Origin: an uncultured Bacilli bacterium
GTDB taxonomy: Bacteria; Bacillota_I; Bacilli_A; RF39; UBA660
Length of the DNA: 15,903 nucleotides
Direction of reading: 5' to 3'
Assembly (NCBI GenBank): GCA_934096015.1
Contig: CAKOLD010000020.1
Location: 1 to 15,903 of the forward strand
Below, in pieces: positions 1-7,991 of this stretch. The notes under the pieces were generated by a model. The model worked only from the letters and a program-made list of their open reading frames with translations. It had not been told where the DNA came from and did no database searches. The position numbers and the translations under genes were made by a program. The first letter of the stretch is position 1, and each line of letters begins with the position of its first letter.

Positions 1-1
1 T

Positions 2-1540
2 CAAAATGTAGATATGAATAAAACACTAAGTTTTAGAGTAAATATCGATAATAAAAAAGAGAATAAAACAAGTGGAAATAGTGTAACATTCTTAGGAAAT
101 GGAAATACTTTAGAAAACTATAGAATATATGGAAATAGTGTACAAAATGCAACTCCAGCACCAGATAGTCCAGTAGAAATAGAAAGTGTAGGAGATAGGA
201 CTGTTAATTTGATTGATTATCATAATTTATCAAGCACGACTAATAAAGGAATAACATATACCAATAATAACGATGGTTCTTTTACTGCAAATGGTACGTT
301 AATAGATACTTTATCAGCATATAGTTTTGAAGTTCCCTCATTAGAAAAAGGTGTAACCTATTATACAAGTTGTGGTCAAGATTTAGATGAAAAAAATAGA
401 CGATATTATCTGTTCTTAATAATTAAGAATACGTCTACTAATACAGTAAGGTATCATTCCTCAAACGCAGTTAATAAAACTTTTATATTAGCAGAAAATG
501 AAGAAGTAACCGGTTTAGAAATAAGAATAAATGACTCAACAGCATCATCAATTACGGTGGATAATGTGATATTTAAACCTATTATTTGCAAGAATGAAGA
601 ATATAAAGAGTATGAGCCATACGGTTATAAAATACCTATTAAAATAAGTGGAAAAAATTTATTTGATTTAAATAAAATGTATAAAAGATATGGAAATGAT
701 AATATTACTATCGATGGTAGTGAAATAAAAATAGATACTCCTTCTCAGACTGGAACAAAGTGGTTTTGGAATTATGTACCTGTTAACAGAGGAGAAACGT
801 ACACAATTTCTTATGATTTAATTAGTGATTTTGCTGCGGCTGGTTTAAGATATAAATTTGTTACAACAACAAGTTCTGTTTATAATACTTCTGTTATTTT
901 AGATAGTACTGTATCAAGTCCAGATAGAAAAATTACGGTTACAGCACCTTTTACCGGTTATCTATTATTGGTATGGAACTTACCTCTAGAAGCGTCTACT
1001 TTAACTTTGAAAAATGTCCAAGTTGAATGGGGAAGTGAAGCAACTGATTATGTTTCTTATGTTGAATCAACATTAAAAACTAATATTTATTTAAATGAGC
1101 CTTTACGGAAAGTTGGAAATGTAGCAGATTATATAGATTTTAAGGAACAAAAAGTAGTTAGAAAAGTAGGAAATGCAGTCGTTGATTTTGTTTTTTATTC
1201 TTATAATAATGGATTATATTTATTTAAAAAAATTGATGATTTAAAGTCTGACAGTATTCTTGGAATGTCAAATAAAGTTGCAAGGTTTGATACTTTTCCT
1301 GGTGGAGCTGATTTTTCTAGATTATTAGTTAGTTCTTCAACTTATTATTATTTTGTTGATGTTTTAGAAAGTGAAAAGGATAATTATATAAATAAAATGA
1401 GTAATGTTAATATTATTTATGAATTAAAAGAAGAGAAGATTGATTATATTAATTTAGAAAATCTTCAAATAGGAAGTGATTATAAAATTATTTCTGTTGA
1501 TACTCAAGTACCTTCTAGTAAATTTGAAATAGAGTATTAA
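2..1540 (+). CDS. Phage-tail-like minor structural protein with tandem carbohydrate-binding-like modules (5' partial)
   Basis: The reading frame is open to the left edge. The first ATG is at 14, but the few bases before it hold no Shine-Dalgarno site, so the gene probably begins upstream. Numbering from that ATG, residues 40-61 carry the YGNSVQNATPAPDSP...SVGD linker common in tail and minor structural proteins of Firmicutes phages. Two beta-rich modules follow, about 65-205 and 213-350. Each begins with an N-L-(I/F)-D type strand, and each ends in a polar (E)xxEY/ATDY...Y segment (YKEYEPYGY near 197-205, GSEATDY near 340-346). A third piece (LNEPLRKVGNVADYIDF, about 360-376) is also typical of these proteins. 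The likely role is receptor or cell-surface binding by a phage or phage-derived particle. There is no transmembrane segment. A terminator follows at once, so it is transcriptionally separate from the secretion genes. Family assignment rests on remembered sequence patterns; the exact function is unknown. Confidence 0.6.
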   Translation, partial: QNVDMNKTLSFRVNIDNKKENKTSGNSVTFLGNGNTLENYRIYGNSVQNATPAPDSPVEIESVGDRTVNLIDYHNLSSTTNKGITYTNNNDGSFTANGTLIDTLSAYSFEVPSLEKGVTYYTSCGQDLDEKNRRYYLFLIIKNTSTNTVRYHSSNAVNKTFILAENEEVTGLEIRINDSTASSITVDNVIFKPIICKNEEYKEYEPYGYKIPIKISGKNLFDLNKMYKRYGNDNITIDGSEIKIDTPSQTGTKWFWNYVPVNRGETYTISYDLISDFAAAGLRYKFVTTTSSVYNTSVILDSTVSSPDRKITVTAPFTGYLLLVWNLPLEASTLTLKNVQVEWGSEATDYVSYVESTLKTNIYLNEPLRKVGNVADYIDFKEQKVVRKVGNAVVDFVFYSYNNGLYLFKKIDDLKSDSILGMSNKVARFDTFPGGADFSRLLVSSSTYYYFVDVLESEKDNYINKMSNVNIIYELKEEKIDYINLENLQIGSDYKIISVDTQVPSSKFEIEY

Positions 1541-1550
1541 AAATATTTTT

Positions 1551-1574
1551 GACTAATTAATTTAGTCTTTTTTT
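1551..1574 (+). terminator. Rho-independent terminator after the phage-like gene
   Basis: A perfect 6-bp stem, GACTAA (1551-1556) pairing with TTAGTC (1562-1567), encloses a 5-nt TTAAT loop. Seven T residues (1568-1574) follow directly. It lies 11 bases after the stop codon and separates the phage-like gene from the secretion operon. Confidence 0.8.
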
Positions 1575-1596
1575 AGTTGTGGATTTGTTATATAAT
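1568..1596 (+). promoter_or_regulatory. Possible sigma-A promoter for the 44-aa ORF/415-aa gene/esaB/essC operon
   Basis: A perfect TATAAT -10 hexamer lies at 1591-1596, about 30 bases before the first start codon of the operon. The -35 position at 17-bp spacing is only the T-tract of the preceding terminator (1568-1573), and no extended TGn element is present. The -35 is therefore weak or absent, and the call rests on the -10 and on position after a terminator. Confidence 0.4.
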
Positions 1597-1626
1597 TAGT
1601 ATTAAGATAGGTGGCTTGGATAAGTT

Positions 1627-1761
1627 ATGGATGAGAAAAAGAAAACAGAAAAGGATATTATAATTTATCCTACAATTACTAGTGATGAAATAGAAGATAA
1701 TAGTGATTTAGTAAATCTTGATGATACTGTTGTCTTAACTGAGGTAATAAACAATGAATGA
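1627..1761 (+). CDS. Small acidic peptide, 44 aa, unknown function
   Basis: The frame starts with ATG at 1627 and ends with TGA at 1759-1761. A stop just upstream (1621-1623) fixes this start. An AGGTGG at 1609-1614 could serve as ribosome binding site, though its 12-nt spacing is long. The product begins with a Lys-rich stretch (MDEKKKTEKD) and continues acidic with several Thr residues, ending near DDTVVLTEV. There is no signal peptide or membrane segment. It overlaps the next gene by 8 bases, which suggests translational coupling and favours a real gene, although it could be only a leader peptide. It matches no family I recognise. A speculative role as a phosphothreonine ligand for the FHA domains of EssC is listed separately in the findings. 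Confidence 0.5.
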   Translation: MDEKKKTEKDIIIYPTITSDEIEDNSDLVNLDDTVVLTEVINNE

Positions 1762-3001
1762 GTTTTTAGAGTATATAAAAGAATGTCTGAATTATAATCC
1801 ACAAATAATAAATGCCGATTTAGATTATTTTATTTATACTCAATTAGTAGGTTATGATCTTCCTAGGGATGAGGCTTTTTCTAATCAAGAGCATTTATTT
1901 TCTAAGTGGGTTAAAAGAAATTATAATATGCAGGGAATAAATACTTTTGTAAGTTCAGATTATCCTTATTTTTGTCAATTTAAAAAAATGGATGTTGTTC
2001 CAGAAGAAGCTATTAAATTGTATATTCCTTTAGATAAAAAACATTTATATGAAGGAGCAAATAGATTATTTGATTATATTAGAAGTAGAGGTTTTATTCA
2101 TGCTTCTAAAATTGGTAAAAAAATTAGAAATGATAATGTAGTTGTTAGAGTATCAAATATGAAGGATGCTTATGATATTATAAATTATGTACATAGTGAT
2201 TCTTATATAATGAGTGGGCTTTTGAAAGTTAATCCATTTGTTGTAAATGTTGGTGGAGTTGGTGTTGCTAAAGATAATAGTTATTCTTATAATTTTGAAT
2301 TATGTAAGGCACTTGCAAATTTTATTTGTTTTTTAAAAAGTAAAAATAAATTAAATGATTTAAGTCTTAAAGGTTTTAATACTTTTTTAGAATATTTAAA
2401 AAATAATAGTGAACCAGAGTTACAAGAAATTTATACTTTACAAAGCATTATTATTAGTGGAAAGAATATGTCTTTTAATGATTTTAAAAATATTGTTCAA
2501 GGTTTTAATTTTGAAAAAGAAACTATTTTAAGAGAAATACTTGCTAATACTAGTAAAATTTATGGTGAAAAAATGTGTTATGATGCTTTTACAAGGTATT
2601 TAATAAATGGTGATTCAAGGGGACTTTTGGATCCAGATAATTTACTTAGTAAAATAAGCAAGGATGATGTTAGTAGACTAATGGATTATTATGGATATTA
2701 TGATACAATTAGTTTTGTTCATTGGATTTTAGATCCTACTTTATATTTAATTAATGCTTATAATGGTACTAAAAATAAGTATGGCAAAGAACAAGCTGAT
2801 TTAGCTTTAAAAGAATATATAAAATATGGTGAAGTTAAGTATATTACAAATCAAAATAATGAAAGAAGAGAATTAATAAAGAATGTAAAATATGATAGTT
2901 TACTTACTATGTTAAGAAATTATTATAATGTTAAAAGTGCAGATGGCACAGAATTAAGTGAAATTTTTTTAGATAATATTAGTAAAAGTAAAAGTATTTA
3001 A
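1754..3001 (+). CDS. T7SS-linked protein of unknown function, weak HopA1-like middle region
   Basis: This 415-aa protein starts at ATG 1754, with GAGG at 1741-1744 as ribosome binding site. No signal peptide or membrane segment is evident, so it is probably cytosolic. Residues about 88-190 contain KLYIPLD, then R-N-D-N-V-V-V-R-V (125-133), then NPFVVNVGGVGVAKD (160-174) and SYNFELCKAL. Order and spacing recall the HopA1-type effector fold (R-x-Dx-V-Y ... P-F-T ... G-x-A-x-D-P ... S-F-G). I know that family only from memory and the match is remote. The C-terminal third is helical, with a YGKEQADLALKEYIKYG...R segment that I associate with unassigned gut-Firmicutes proteins. It sits directly before esaB and essC in the same apparent operon. 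That is a slot where EssB/YukC can be found, but it lacks the central membrane helix expected of EssB. Function is unknown; a regulator or accessory of the T7SS is only an inference from position. Confidence 0.75.
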   Translation: MNEFLEYIKECLNYNPQIINADLDYFIYTQLVGYDLPRDEAFSNQEHLFSKWVKRNYNMQGINTFVSSDYPYFCQFKKMDVVPEEAIKLYIPLDKKHLYEGANRLFDYIRSRGFIHASKIGKKIRNDNVVVRVSNMKDAYDIINYVHSDSYIMSGLLKVNPFVVNVGGVGVAKDNSYSYNFELCKALANFICFLKSKNKLNDLSLKGFNTFLEYLKNNSEPELQEIYTLQSIIISGKNMSFNDFKNIVQGFNFEKETILREILANTSKIYGEKMCYDAFTRYLINGDSRGLLDPDNLLSKISKDDVSRLMDYYGYYDTISFVHWILDPTLYLINAYNGTKNKYGKEQADLALKEYIKYGEVKYITNQNNERRELIKNVKYDSLLTMLRNYYNVKSADGTELSEIFLDNISKSKSI

Positions 3002-3013
3002 AAGGGGAATTTT

Positions 3014-3268
3014 ATGAAAGAGAATAAGGTTAATGTGGATTTAATTGTTCCATCTTTAGGAGAAAGGTATAACTTATTTATTCCTGTTAACAAGTCAGTT
3101 GGAGAAGTTATTCAAATAATTAATAATTGTTTAAATGATATATCTGGTTATTTTCCAGAAAATAATAAGCTTTCTTTATTAGATGTTGTTAAAAATAAGT
3201 TTTATGATTATGAATTATTAATTATTGATACTGACATAGAAAATGGTAGTGTATTAGCGTTATTGTAG
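3014..3268 (+). CDS. esaB: EsaB/YukD-like ubiquitin-fold T7SS component
   Basis: This small 84-aa soluble protein has the size and strand pattern of EsaB/YukD. A first strand (KVNVDLIVPSLGERYNLFIP) leads into a helix (KSVGEVIQIINNCLND). After a middle section (LSLLDVVKNKFYDYELLII) it ends with the hydrophobic D-I-E-N-G-S-V-L-A-L-L tail typical of the family. It has no di-glycine end, as expected, because YukD proteins are not known to conjugate. In Firmicutes type VII systems EsaB is a cytosolic accessory or regulatory protein encoded beside EssC. AGGGGA at 3003-3008 is the ribosome binding site. It lies 12 bases after the 415-aa gene and 8 bases before essC, consistent with a single operon. 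Identification rests on size, strand pattern and synteny together. Confidence 0.85.
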   Translation: MKENKVNVDLIVPSLGERYNLFIPVNKSVGEVIQIINNCLNDISGYFPENNKLSLLDVVKNKFYDYELLIIDTDIENGSVLALL

Positions 3269-3276
3269 GTGATAAT

Positions 3277-6200
3277 ATGAGAATAGTTTTAGAGGAGAAA
3301 AATAAATTAAAAATAATTAGATTACCTAAAGATATTTCGGGAAATTATTGGGTAACTGATAGTGATAATCAAAATCTAATTAATGTTATAGCGTTTTCAA
3401 ATAATTGGGTTTTAAAAAGTAATACTGAAGTAAAAATATCAAATGATCCAAATAGTGATGCATTAAGTAATATTAATTTAGTTGATAGTGTTAATTTAAA
3501 TGTTTTAGAATATCATTATATAACTAATGTAATGACTAAAAAAAATTATATTTTATATTGTTTACCTGATATAGAAGAGTTTAGTAATTTAATTGTTGAT
3601 TATAACAGAATTAATAAGTTAATCATTGGTAGTCAATCAGGATTAGATATTTCAATTGATAATAAGTTAATGGCTAAAAAACAATTGAGTATTGAATTAA
3701 ATAAACAGAATAACGGAATTGTTTTAAAAAATATTGATGTTAGTAATAAGTTATTTGTTAATAATGATGTTATAGAAGAAACGTACTTATCTAGTGGTGA
3801 TGTAATTTTTATAGCGGGTGTTTATATATATTATTTTGGGGCTTTAATTTTGGTTTCAAACACATATCCAGTTATTTATGATTCGGTAAAAATACAAAAA
3901 AGAATTGTTAAAGAAAATGTAATTAAGGATTATAGTGAAGTTATTGATAAAGATATGAAGTTGATCGATAGAGATTCTTATTATCAAAGACCTCCAAGAT
4001 TTAAAAGAGAAATAAAAGAAAAAACTTTCGTAATAGATGCTCCAACACAAAAAGAAAAAGAAGAAGATATGCCTTTAGTTTTTACGATAGCTCCTATGCT
4101 TACTATGGCTATGATGAGTATGGTAAGTGGTTTAACTAGTTTTCAAAAGGTTATATCTGGAGAAAGTACTTTTAAAGATGAAGCAGCTTCTTTACTAGTT
4201 TGTATTTGTATGATTGTTTCAATGATTTTGTTTCCAATTGTTCAAAAATTTTATGTAAAAATGAAAAGATTACAAAAGGAAAGAAAAAGAAGAAGAAAAT
4301 ATAAAAAATATATTGATCAAAAAAGAGAAGAAATATTTAAAGAGATTAATTATCAAAAACAGGTATTAATAGAGGATAATTTACCTCTTGGAAATGTAAC
4401 TAATATTATTTTGAATAAACAAAGAAATTTATTTGAAAGAAAGATTGATCAGATTGATTTTTTGGATTTAAGGTTGGGAATTGGAACTAGAAAACCTAAA
4501 ATTGATATAAAGTATCCTGAAGAGCATTTTACTATGGAAGAAGATGATTTAAGGGATATTATAAGTGATTTAGTAAATGAATCTAAAGATATTATTGACG
4601 TACCAATTACTCTAAATTTTAGATCTAATAATAAGGTTGGATTAATTGGTGAAAAGAAAGTTGTTAATAGTTTTATAGATAATTTGATGTTACAAATTAT
4701 GGCATATCATGGTTATGATATGTTAAGGATAGTAATTTTAACTAATGAAAAAAATAAAAATTATTGGGAAAAATATAGAAATTTATCTCATGTTTGGAAT
4801 GATGATAAACAAATAAGATTTTATGCTAGTAATAAAGATGATATAAATAAAATTACTAGTTATTTGAAGGAAGAATATAATTATAGATTAGATACTAATA
4901 ATGATAATGTTTTATTTACTCCATATTATTTAATATTTACTGATGATGTTGGTTTAATAAAAAATAATTTTTTTATTAAAGATTTATTAAAATCAAATAC
5001 TAATTTAGGTTATAGTATGATTTTAAATGTAGAAAAGGTTGATGAACTTCCTAATGAATGTTCTATGTTTATTAATGTGGCTCCATATTCTTCTGGTATA
5101 TTTAGTAGTAAAATGCAAGAAGGTAGTCAAACTAGTTTTAAACCAGATTTAGTTAATTTTCCTTTAAGAAATTACATAACAAGTGTTAGTAATATTCATT
5201 TAGATATTGCCAGTGGAAAATATATTTTACCTAAAACATATGGTTTTTTAGAAATGTATGATGTTGGTAACGTTAATCAATTAAATATAGTTAATAGATG
5301 GAAAAATAATGATATTATAAATTCTTTAGAGGCACCTGTAGGTATAGATGAACAGGGAGAGTTATTTAAAATTGATTTACATGAAAAGGCTCATGGGCCT
5401 CATGGATTAGTTGCAGGTATGACTGGTTCAGGTAAATCAGAATGGATAATAACATTTATTTTGTCAATGGCTTTAAATTATAGTCCAGAAGAAGTTCAAT
5501 TTGTTTTAATTGATTATAAAGGTGGAGGACTTGCTTTAACTTTTGATGATAGAGAAAATAATATTAAACTTCCTCATGTTGTGGGGACTATTACTAACTT
5601 AGATATTGTTGAAATAAAAAGAAGTTTAGCTAGTATCGAAAGTGAGTTAAAAAGAAGACAAGCGATGTTTAAGAGTGCTCGTGAGAAACTTAATGAAAGT
5701 AGTATGGATATTTATAAGTATCAAGAGTTATATAGAGCTGGTAAAGTAGAAGAACCAATGAGTCATTTATTTATAGTCAGTGATGAATTTGCCGAGTTAA
5801 AAGCTCAACAGCCTGAGTTTATGGATGAATTAATATCTACTGCAAGAATAGGACGTAGTTTAGGGGTGCATTTAATTTTAGCAACTCAAAAGCCAAGTGG
5901 AGTGGTAGATGATCAGATATGGTCAAACTCTAAATTTAGAGTTTGTTTAAAGGTACAAGATAAGAGTGATTCTAATGATATGCTTAAATGCCCAGATGCA
6001 GCTATGTTAAAAGAAACTGGTAGATTTTATTTACAAGTTGGATATAATGAGTTTTTTGCTAAAGGACAAGCTGCATATGCTGGAGTTCCATATTATGAAA
6101 GTGATAAAAAGATAACGGTAGTAGATTCTAATGTAGATTTTTTAAATGAAGTTGGGGGAATAGTTAAAAAGGGAAATATTACTAAAAAGAATACTCAATA

Positions 6201-7878
6201 TGTTTATAAGGGTGAAGAATTACCAAATGTTTTAAATTATATTATCGAAAGTGCAAAGCAAGAAGATTTAAAAATAAAACCTTTGTGGTTGAGTAGAATT
6301 CCTAATACTATTTATGTAGATAAATTAAAAGAAAAGTATAACTTTACAAATGAAAAATTTGTTTTAAATCCAATTATTGGAGAGTATGATGATCCTTCAA
6401 AACAGCATCAAGATATATTAACTATTCCTTTAAGTAAAGAGGGGAATGCAATAATATATGGATCAAGTGGAAGTGGTAAAGAAAATTTATTAACTACATT
6501 AATTTATTCTTTAATCTCTTCTTGCAGTATAGAAGAAGTTAATATTTATATTGCAGATTTTGGTTCACATGTATTAAGTAGTTTTGATGCAGCACCTCAT
6601 GTTGGAGATATTGTTTATTCTGGTGATGATGAGAAGATAGAAAATTTATTTAAAATGCTAAAAAGTGAAATTAAAATGAGAAAAAAACTATTTTTAAATT
6701 ATAATGGTAGTTATGAGGATTATATTAAATCTACAAATGAAGTATTACCTAATTTAGTAATAGTGTTTAACTCATTTGAAGTATTTTCTGATTTATATGA
6801 AGAATATTTAGATGTTGTTAGTGAATTAACTAGAGAATGTAATAAGTATGGAATATATTTTGTATTAACTAGTGCCTCCGTTAATGGAGTTAAAACAAAG
6901 GTAAGTCAAAACTTTAAAAATATCTTAACACTACAATTAAATGATGTTTTAGATTATAGAAATATATTAGGAAATACTGGAGGTATGTTACCTAGTAAAT
7001 CTATAGGTAGAGGTTTAATAAAACTAGATAGAGTTGTAGAATTTCAAATTGCATATGCATTTAAAAAAGATTCATTATATGATAATTTAAAAACTTACTG
7101 TGTTAAATTATTTATGCAATATAAAATGAAAGCTAGAAAGATACCAGTGTTACCACAGGAAGTAACAATTGGAGATGTTGTAAAAAATGAAGTAGCAATT
7201 AATAATATCCCTGTTGGTATAATTAAAAAAAGTTTAGGAGTTGCTAAAATTAATTTAACAGAAAGAGTATCTTATTTAGTATCAGTTAGAAGTTTTGAAG
7301 ATATTATGTCATTTGCTAATAATTTTATTGAGATAGTTAGTTTAGCAAATAGTTGTACTAAGTTTATTTTTGATGCTAAATTTGCATTTGAAAATGTAGT
7401 ATTTAGTAATATAAATTATATGAATTCAGATTATAGTGGGACTTTAAATAATATTTCTAAATATGTTGATCAAGTTTATGATGTTTTGGAAAGTAATAAA
7501 TTTAATAAAAAATCAATTGCATCTGCTAAAGAGATTATTTGTATTATAGTAGGTTTAGAAACTTTTATAAATGGACTTAAAGATGATGATAAAGTCTTAT
7601 TTAAGAATATTATGAAAAAAGCAAAAACGATTATGAAAGTTCATTTTATCTTTATAGATACTGCTGGTAGTTTAAAGAAATGTGAATATGAAGATTGGTA
7701 TAAAGAAACAGTTGATTCTACTAGTGGTGTTTGGATTGGTGATGGTTTTGCTGAACAATATGTAATAAAACCTACTAAACTTGAACAATCTTATTATGAA
7801 CAAATTGGTACAAAGTTTGGTTATATAGTAGAAAATGGTGTAGTTAGTTACATGAAAATAGTGGAGAAGAGTAAATAA
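3277..7878 (+). CDS. essC: EssC: FHA-FHA-TM-FtsK/SpoIIIE motor ATPase of the type VII secretion system
   Basis: EssC is the membrane-anchored, hexameric ATPase that drives T7SSb export. At 1533 aa it is near the usual length (about 1480-1500). Two N-terminal FHA-like regions span about 1-85 and 88-195 (KLIIGSQSG near 114-121). Two membrane helices follow, about 265-287 and 303-325, then a strongly basic stretch (KRLQKERKRRRKYKKY). ATPase domain 1 is intact, with Walker A GMTGSGKS (714-721), Walker B LFIVSDE (831-837) and the family sequence ARIGRSLGVHLILATQKPSG. Domain 2 has a Walker A-like GSSGSGKE (1062-1069) ending in Glu instead of Ser/Thr, and a Walker B-like VIVFNSFE (1161-1168) with Asn for Asp. 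Domain 3, from about 1290 onward, has no recognisable P-loop. AGGTGAT at 3267-3273 overlaps the esaB stop and sets the start. The gene ends inside the 5' arm region of a terminator. Confidence 0.96.
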   Translation: MRIVLEEKNKLKIIRLPKDISGNYWVTDSDNQNLINVIAFSNNWVLKSNTEVKISNDPNSDALSNINLVDSVNLNVLEYHYITNVMTKKNYILYCLPDIEEFSNLIVDYNRINKLIIGSQSGLDISIDNKLMAKKQLSIELNKQNNGIVLKNIDVSNKLFVNNDVIEETYLSSGDVIFIAGVYIYYFGALILVSNTYPVIYDSVKIQKRIVKENVIKDYSEVIDKDMKLIDRDSYYQRPPRFKREIKEKTFVIDAPTQKEKEEDMPLVFTIAPMLTMAMMSMVSGLTSFQKVISGESTFKDEAASLLVCICMIVSMILFPIVQKFYVKMKRLQKERKRRRKYKKYIDQKREEIFKEINYQKQVLIEDNLPLGNVTNIILNKQRNLFERKIDQIDFLDLRLGIGTRKPKIDIKYPEEHFTMEEDDLRDIISDLVNESKDIIDVPITLNFRSNNKVGLIGEKKVVNSFIDNLMLQIMAYHGYDMLRIVILTNEKNKNYWEKYRNLSHVWNDDKQIRFYASNKDDINKITSYLKEEYNYRLDTNNDNVLFTPYYLIFTDDVGLIKNNFFIKDLLKSNTNLGYSMILNVEKVDELPNECSMFINVAPYSSGIFSSKMQEGSQTSFKPDLVNFPLRNYITSVSNIHLDIASGKYILPKTYGFLEMYDVGNVNQLNIVNRWKNNDIINSLEAPVGIDEQGELFKIDLHEKAHGPHGLVAGMTGSGKSEWIITFILSMALNYSPEEVQFVLIDYKGGGLALTFDDRENNIKLPHVVGTITNLDIVEIKRSLASIESELKRRQAMFKSAREKLNESSMDIYKYQELYRAGKVEEPMSHLFIVSDEFAELKAQQPEFMDELISTARIGRSLGVHLILATQKPSGVVDDQIWSNSKFRVCLKVQDKSDSNDMLKCPDAAMLKETGRFYLQVGYNEFFAKGQAAYAGVPYYESDKKITVVDSNVDFLNEVGGIVKKGNITKKNTQYVYKGEELPNVLNYIIESAKQEDLKIKPLWLSRIPNTIYVDKLKEKYNFTNEKFVLNPIIGEYDDPSKQHQDILTIPLSKEGNAIIYGSSGSGKENLLTTLIYSLISSCSIEEVNIYIADFGSHVLSSFDAAPHVGDIVYSGDDEKIENLFKMLKSEIKMRKKLFLNYNGSYEDYIKSTNEVLPNLVIVFNSFEVFSDLYEEYLDVVSELTRECNKYGIYFVLTSASVNGVKTKVSQNFKNILTLQLNDVLDYRNILGNTGGMLPSKSIGRGLIKLDRVVEFQIAYAFKKDSLYDNLKTYCVKLFMQYKMKARKIPVLPQEVTIGDVVKNEVAINNIPVGIIKKSLGVAKINLTERVSYLVSVRSFEDIMSFANNFIEIVSLANSCTKFIFDAKFAFENVVFSNINYMNSDYSGTLNNISKYVDQVYDVLESNKFNKKSIASAKEIICIIVGLETFINGLKDDDKVLFKNIMKKAKTIMKVHFIFIDTAGSLKKCEYEDWYKETVDSTSGVWIGDGFAEQYVIKPTKLEQSYYEQIGTKFGYIVENGVVSYMKIVEKSK

Positions 7879-7903
7879 TGTGTAAATTTTTACTCTTTTT
7901 TTT
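7867..7903 (+). terminator. Rho-independent terminator overlapping the essC stop codon
   Basis: A 9-bp perfect stem is formed by AAGAGTAAA (7867-7875) and TTTACTCTT (7889-7897) with a 13-nt loop, followed by more T residues to 7903. The 5' arm lies in the last essC codons and the loop contains the stop codon. The T-tract runs into the -35 box of the next promoter. Confidence 0.75.
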
Positions 7904-7930
7904 GCATGTTAAGAGGTAATTTATTATAAT
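7902..7930 (+). promoter_or_regulatory. Near-consensus sigma-A promoter of the WXG100 gene
   Basis: TTGCAT (7902-7907) and a perfect TATAAT (7925-7930) are separated by exactly 17 bp. This is the best promoter in the window and would give esxA its own strong transcript, fitting a structural substrate needed in excess over the ATPase. Transcription should begin near 7937. Confidence 0.8.
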
Positions 7931-7978
7931 GAAATTATGGTAGATGCTATAAGTCTACAAATATTTATGATAAATGTT

Positions 7979-7985
7979 AGGAGGG
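7979..7985 (+). promoter_or_regulatory. Ribosome binding site that fixes the WXG100 start at 7992
   Basis: AGGAGGG lies 6 bases before ATG 7992. The in-frame ATG at 7974 is upstream of it and would place the Shine-Dalgarno site inside the coding sequence, so 7992 is chosen. Confidence 0.85.
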
Positions 7986-7991
7986 AAATTC

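Noticed and set aside
1754..3001. EssB/YukC assignment for the 415-aa protein
   Set aside because: Length and operon position would fit, but no central membrane helix or pseudokinase pattern is visible.
3856..4050. 64-codon open frame on the - strand inside essC
   Set aside because: It lies wholly within a strongly supported essC reading frame, has no ribosome binding site of note, and its Phe/Tyr/Ile-rich product is what AT-rich antisense DNA gives by chance.
7974..7991. Earlier in-frame start for the WXG100 gene
   Set aside because: The AGGAGGG site lies downstream of it and perfectly positioned for ATG 7992. WXG100 proteins also begin close to their first helix.
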